Source of the DNA: Comamonadaceae bacterium OTU4NAUVB1
GTDB lineage: Bacteria > Pseudomonadota > Gammaproteobacteria > Burkholderiales > Burkholderiaceae_C
Reading direction: 5' to 3'
DNA: 64,000 nucleotides
NCBI GenBank assembly: GCA_024372625.1
Contig: CP099605.1
Location: 1,798,001-1,862,000 of the forward strand
Made by a program: the position numbers and the translations under genes. Shown here piece after piece: positions 60,825-64,000 of this stretch. Under the pieces are notes generated by a model, which had not been told where the DNA came from, made no database searches, and worked only from the letters and a program-made list of their open reading frames with translations. Position 1 is the first letter of the stretch. Each line of letters opens with the position of its first letter.

Positions 60825-61469
60825 TCAGGGCTTGGCCGGCGGCTCCGCGACCGAGGACACGCCGTAGAACGCGCGCACCGCATCGATCATGCGGGTGCGC
60901 TGGAATTCAGGATGGATGCGATGGCGCACCAGGTGCTCGCCCACGAACAGCACGCCGACCAGGACCGGGCTGACGACGTTGGCCAGCAGCGACCAGGCCG
61001 CGAACGGCAACCACAGGTACACCGCGATCGACGCCACGGCCGTCAGCGCGAAGTAGCCGGTCCAGACCCAGGTGACCTGGCGCGTGTACTCGCGCAGTCC
61101 GGGTTCCATGCGCTGGACGCGGCTCGCGAATTCGCCGATCAGCGACAGCCGGTCCCCGCGCAGCGTGCCGCCGAACCAGCCGCCCAGCACCGCGTTGATG
61201 CTGAAATGCTGCAGCACGTAGAGCCGGTCGGGGTCGCCCACCGCGCCGCGCGCGATCAGCCAGAACGCGATCCCGCCGGCCACGGCCGCCACCGCCACGC
61301 CCAGGCCGCCGAAGCGCGCGCCGCCCAGTCCGAGGGCCGTCAGCCACAGCGGCCCCAGCAGCACCGCCATGGCCCACGGCGCATGCGGATGGAACACCAT
61401 CATCCAGTGCGACACGCCGGCATAGGCGATCCCCGCCAGCAGCATCGAGGCCAGACGCCAGCGCGACAT
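60825..61469 (-). CDS. COG4648-family membrane protein
   Basis: A 214-residue integral membrane protein with about five helices, including a small cytoplasmic loop containing YVLQHFSINAVLGGWFGGTL and FASRVQRMEPGLREYTRQVT. This conserved family accompanies aryl polyene ACP and ligase genes; its function is unknown. It could form part of a membrane assembly site. It lies between the ACP and ligase genes. Confidence 0.85.
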   Translation of the reverse strand: MSRWRLASMLLAGIAYAGVSHWMMVFHPHAPWAMAVLLGPLWLTALGLGGARFGGLGVAVAAVAGGIAFWLIARGAVGDPDRLYVLQHFSINAVLGGWFGGTLRGDRLSLIGEFASRVQRMEPGLREYTRQVTWVWTGYFALTAVASIAVYLWLPFAAWSLLANVVSPVLVGVLFVGEHLVRHRIHPEFQRTRMIDAVRAFYGVSSVAEPPAKP

Positions 61470-61523
61470 GCGTCAGTCCCGCGCCCGCGGGCGCCGACCC
61501 TCCCGCGCGTGCGGACGGGTCAT

Positions 61524-61838
61524 TCAGGCGGTCGCGCCGCGGTGCTGCTCGACGTGGGTGGCGAGCGTGCGCAGCGACTGGAAGATCTGCTGGTTGCGCT
61601 CGTCGTCCGAGCGCAGCTGGAAGCCGTAGCGGCGCGACACCTCGAGCGCCACTTCCAGGATGTCGATCGAATCCAGACCCAGCCCCTCGCCGTAGAGCGG
61701 CGCGTCGGGATCGACGTCGGCGGCGGCGACCTCGAGGTTGAGCGAGTCGACAAGCAGCACGGCGAGCTCGTGCTCCAGGGGCGTCTGCCCGGCGGCGGCA
61801 CCGCCGACGGCGGGAACGGAAGGGGGGATCGATGACAC
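61524..61838 (-). CDS. Acyl carrier protein (second)
   Basis: A 104-residue ACP with the phosphopantetheine site GLGLDSIDILEVAL (Ser57) and an extra N-terminal Pro/Ala segment of about 18 residues. It heads the minus arm, next to the COG4648 and ligase genes, so it is the likely acceptor of the hydroxybenzoate starter. This pairing (ligase plus ACP) matches the XanA2/XanC arrangement. The divergent HerA-like gene begins 104 bases away. Confidence 0.92.
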   Translation of the reverse strand: MSSIPPSVPAVGGAAAGQTPLEHELAVLLVDSLNLEVAAADVDPDAPLYGEGLGLDSIDILEVALEVSRRYGFQLRSDDERNQQIFQSLRTLATHVEQHRGATA

Positions 61839-61942
61839 GCGGCGGACTCCTGAAAACGATGGCGCGGGTGACCCGCGAGGGCGGCGAATTATAGGAGGCC
61901 GGTTTGGCTAGACTGCCCGCTCCCGACCACTCCGGAGCCCCC

Positions 61943-63487
61943 ATGCCCGAACCGCTTGCGCTCGCCCGACACGGCACGACCGAATGCTTCCTGCTGCCCG
62001 CGCTGGCCAACCGGCACGGGTTGATCACCGGGGCCACCGGGACCGGCAAGACGGTCACGCTGCAGACCCTCGCCGAGCGGCTGTCGGGCATCGGGGTGCC
62101 GGTGTTCATGGCCGACGTCAAGGGCGATCTCGCCGGCATCGGTCAGCCCGGCGCCATCGCCGGCAAGCTCGCCGCGACCCTGGCCGCGCGCGGCATCGCG
62201 CCGCCGGCGCCGCTCGCCTGCCCCGTCACGCTGTGGGACGTCTTCGGCGAGCAGGGCCACCCGGTGCGCGCCACGGTCTCCGACATGGGCCCCCTGCTGC
62301 TCGCGCGCATGCTCGACCTCAACGACACCCAGGCCGGCGTGCTCAACCTGGTCTTCCGCATCGCCGACGACCACGGGCTGCTGCTGCTCGATCTGAAGGA
62401 CCTGCGCGCCATGCTGCGCCACGTGGGCGACAACGCGAGCGAGTTCACCACCGCCTACGGCAACGTCAGCGCCGCGAGCATCGGCGCGATCCAGCGCGGC
62501 CTGCTGCAGATCGAGAGCCAGGGCGGCGACCGCTTCTTCGGCGAGCCGATGCTCGACGTCCGCGACCTGCTGCAGACCGTCGACGGCCGGGGCGTGGTCA
62601 ACGTGCTGGCCGCCGACCGGCTCATGAACGCGCCGCGCCTCTACGCCACCTTCCTCCTGTGGCTGCTGTCGGAGCTGTTCGAGCACCTGCCCGAGATCGG
62701 CGACCCCGACAAGCCCGTGCTGGCCTTCTTCTTCGACGAGGCGCACCTGCTGTTCAAGGACGCGCCCAAGGCGCTGGTCGAGCGCATCGAACTCGTCGTG
62801 CGGCTGGTCCGCTCCAAGGGCGTGGGCGTCTACTTCGTGACGCAGAACCCCCTGGACATCCCCGACACCGTGCTCGCGCAGCTCGGCAACCGCGTCCAGC
62901 ACGCCCTGCGCGCCTTCACCCCGCGCGACCAGAAGGCCGTGAAGGCGGCGGCCTCGACGATGCGCCCGAATCCCGGGCTCGACCTGGAGGCCGTGATCAC
63001 CGAGCTCGCCGTGGGCGAGGCGCTGGTCAGCCTGCTCGACGACCAGGGCCGCCCGAGCGTGACCGAGCGCGTGTACGTGCTGCCCCCGGGCAGCCGGATC
63101 GGGCCGGTCACGCCGGCCGAGCGCCAGGTGCTGCGGGACGGCTCGCTGGTCGCGGGCGTCTACGAGCAGGCCGTCGATCGCGAATCGGCGCACGAGAAAC
63201 TGCAGGCGCGCGCGGCGAGCGCGCCGGCCGCGCCCGCGCCGGCCGGCCGCGGTGGTGCCGTGGCCGGAGGCGCGGCGCCGGCCACGCCGGAAGCCGCCGC
63301 CGGCGGCGGGCTCGCGGGCGGTCTCGGCGACCTGCTGTTCGGCCACACCGGCCCGCGCGGGGGTCGCCACGACGGCCTGGCGCAGACCATGGCGCGATCG
63401 GCCGTGCGGACCATCGGCAGCAGCGTCGGCCGCGAGATCCTGCGCGGCGTGCTCGGCGGCATCTTCGGCGGCAAGCAGCGACGTTGA
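61943..63487 (+). CDS. HerA-like ATPase/helicase (DUF853 family)
   Basis: A 514-residue P-loop ATPase. Walker A is [17 protein letters not shown] (Lys36) and Walker B is [34 protein letters not shown] and [13 protein letters not shown] are typical of the DUF853 HerA/VirB4-like group. The C-terminal 100 residues are Ala/Gly/Pro-rich, ending in a Gly-rich amphipathic segment. The function in the cell is unclear (DNA translocation or repair suggested by homology). GGAG before ATG 61943 supports this start. It is not obviously part of the pigment cluster. Confidence 0.88.
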   Translation: MPEPLALARHGTTECFLLPALANRHGLITGATGTGKTVTLQTLAERLSGIGVPVFMADVKGDLAGIGQPGAIAGKLAATLAARGIAPPAPLACPVTLWDVFGEQGHPVRATVSDMGPLLLARMLDLNDTQAGVLNLVFRIADDHGLLLLDLKDLRAMLRHVGDNASEFTTAYGNVSAASIGAIQRGLLQIESQGGDRFFGEPMLDVRDLLQTVDGRGVVNVLAADRLMNAPRLYATFLLWLLSELFEHLPEIGDPDKPVLAFFFDEAHLLFKDAPKALVERIELVVRLVRSKGVGVYFVTQNPLDIPDTVLAQLGNRVQHALRAFTPRDQKAVKAAASTMRPNPGLDLEAVITELAVGEALVSLLDDQGRPSVTERVYVLPPGSRIGPVTPAERQVLRDGSLVAGVYEQAVDRESAHEKLQARAASAPAAPAPAGRGGAVAGGAAPATPEAAAGGGLAGGLGDLLFGHTGPRGGRHDGLAQTMARSAVRTIGSSVGREILRGVLGGIFGGKQRR

Positions 63488-63701
63488 GCGAGGCGCGTGC
63501 GGTGGCGCGCACCGGCGCCGGGGTCGGACGCGGCCCCGACCGGCGACGCCATCGATGCCGCGACCTCGCGTAGGCGAGTGCCGGCAATGGGCCAGCCCCC
63601 TGGAAACCGGCGCTCGCCGCCACTAGGATGCCAGCACAGACCAGCAGCCGCCTCGGTGGCGGCAACGATAGGTCTGGTTCATCTCCAAGGAAAGTTGTCA
63701 C

Positions 63702-64000
63702 ATGCAAGTCACCTCGCGTTTCCGCACGTTCGCCACCATCGCCGCCGTCGCGGCCTGCAGCGCCGCCTTCGTCGGCTGCACCACCACCCGTCCCGGCGAC
63801 ATGGGTTCGAACGCGTCGAGCCGTTCCTCGCTCGACGCCCAGGCCGATGCGGCCCTGTCCAAGCTGTACGCGACGGTGCCGGGTTCGCGTGAACTCGTCG
63901 CCAAGTCGCAGGGCGTGCTGGTGTTCCCGGCGGTCGTCGGCGCCAGCCTGGGCGTGGGTGCCGAGTACGGCCGCGGCGTGCTGCGCACGGCCGGTCGCAC
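63702..64000 (+). CDS. SYLF/YSC84-domain lipoprotein, 5' part
   Basis: The first 99 residues of a gene cut by the window edge. The signal peptide ends AAFVGC with a lipobox Cys at residue 26, followed by a Ser/Asn linker and LDAQADAALSKLYATVPGSRELVAKSQGVLVFP, quoted in part as SKLYATVPGSRELVAKSQGV, the start of the Ysc84/SYLF lipid-binding domain common in Burkholderiales lipoproteins. AAGGAAA lies ahead of the ATG. The remaining domain is outside the window. The 214 bases before it hold a GC-rich imperfect hairpin near 63513-63545 but no gene. Confidence 0.85.
   Translation, partial: MQVTSRFRTFATIAAVAACSAAFVGCTTTRPGDMGSNASSRSSLDAQADAALSKLYATVPGSRELVAKSQGVLVFPAVVGASLGVGAEYGRGVLRTAGR

Larger units (their letters stand above)
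45004..61838. other. Aryl polyene (xanthomonadin-type) biosynthetic gene cluster
   Basis: Eighteen genes in two arms that converge at 51943/51950. The combination is diagnostic for aryl polyene pigment synthesis: two ACPs, ketosynthase, ketoreductase, two dehydratase-type hotdog domains, acyl-AMP ligase, MMPL exporter, LolA-like carrier, COG4648 protein, two acyltransferases, glycosyltransferase and methyltransferase. The chorismatase places it with the xanthomonadin branch, where hydroxybenzoate from chorismate is the starter. No 4'-phosphopantetheinyl transferase, ammonia-lyase or second ketosynthase is inside the window. Confidence 0.85.

Overview
The window is very GC-rich DNA from a betaproteobacterium of the order Burkholderiales, most likely the Comamonadaceae (Variovorax/Xylophilus-like; inferred from gene content and order, not from any search). 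Genes are tightly packed, and many neighbours share 1-4 base overlaps (ATGA or TGATG). No rRNA, CRISPR array, integrase or complete insertion sequence is visible.

Layout. 1-3.0 kb: the 3' end of a penicillin acylase/AHL acylase-type gene, a histidine phosphatase, and the chaperone pair cbpA-cbpM. 3.1-10.0 kb (minus): cyoABCD (bo3-type quinol oxidase), a SURF1-family assembly factor and the redox two-component pair regB-regA, probably one respiratory operon. 10.2-11.5 kb: an MFS transporter, followed by a clear bidirectional terminator. 11.7-19.2 kb: a catabolic-looking block with an alpha/beta hydrolase lipoprotein, a Bug-type solute receptor, a split AtuA pair, a divergent LysR regulator and a cytosine deaminase (codA). 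19.3-24.8 kb: dapC-dapD-pilU-dapE-prmB (lysine/diaminopimelate synthesis with a pilus-retraction ATPase between). 25.1-27.8 kb: a YheS-type ABC-F ATPase with a structured leader, and a conserved hypothetical gene. 27.8-31.9 kb: a visibly AT-richer, gene-poor stretch ending at the 3' end of tRNA-Lys(UUU). Its only recognisable gene is a family 4 glycosyltransferase. It looks like an acquired and decaying island.

32.1-44.8 kb is housekeeping: tcdA; tolB-pal-cpoB (cell-envelope Tol-Pal system); msbA; and a long minus-strand operon running yebC-purD-hemF-nadD-rsfS-rlmH-maf-rng. The rsfS product carries an unusually long Lys/Ala/Pro-rich, histone H1-like tail.

45.0-61.8 kb is the most notable region: an aryl polyene (xanthomonadin-type) pigment cluster in two arms that meet tail to tail at 51.95 kb. 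The plus arm encodes a chorismatase (hydroxybenzoate starter), acyltransferase, family 2 glycosyltransferase, PAP2-type phosphatase, acyl carrier protein (ACP), ketosynthase, a DUF2272 protein and a zinc-ribbon membrane protein. The minus arm encodes a second ACP, a COG4648 membrane protein, an acyl-AMP ligase fused to a hotdog dehydratase, an LpxL-like acyltransferase, a LolA-like carrier, an MMPL exporter, a polysaccharide deacetylase-like protein, a methyltransferase, a dehydratase and a ketoreductase. The model is that chorismate gives a hydroxybenzoate, which the ligase loads onto an ACP. Ketosynthase, reductase and dehydratases extend it to a polyene. Acyltransferases, glycosyltransferase and methyltransferase decorate or anchor it, and MMPL plus the LolA-like protein carry it to the outer membrane. 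Only one ketosynthase is present, with no chain-length-factor partner in the window.

61.9-64.0 kb: a HerA-like ATPase and the 5' part of a SYLF-domain lipoprotein gene cut by the window edge.
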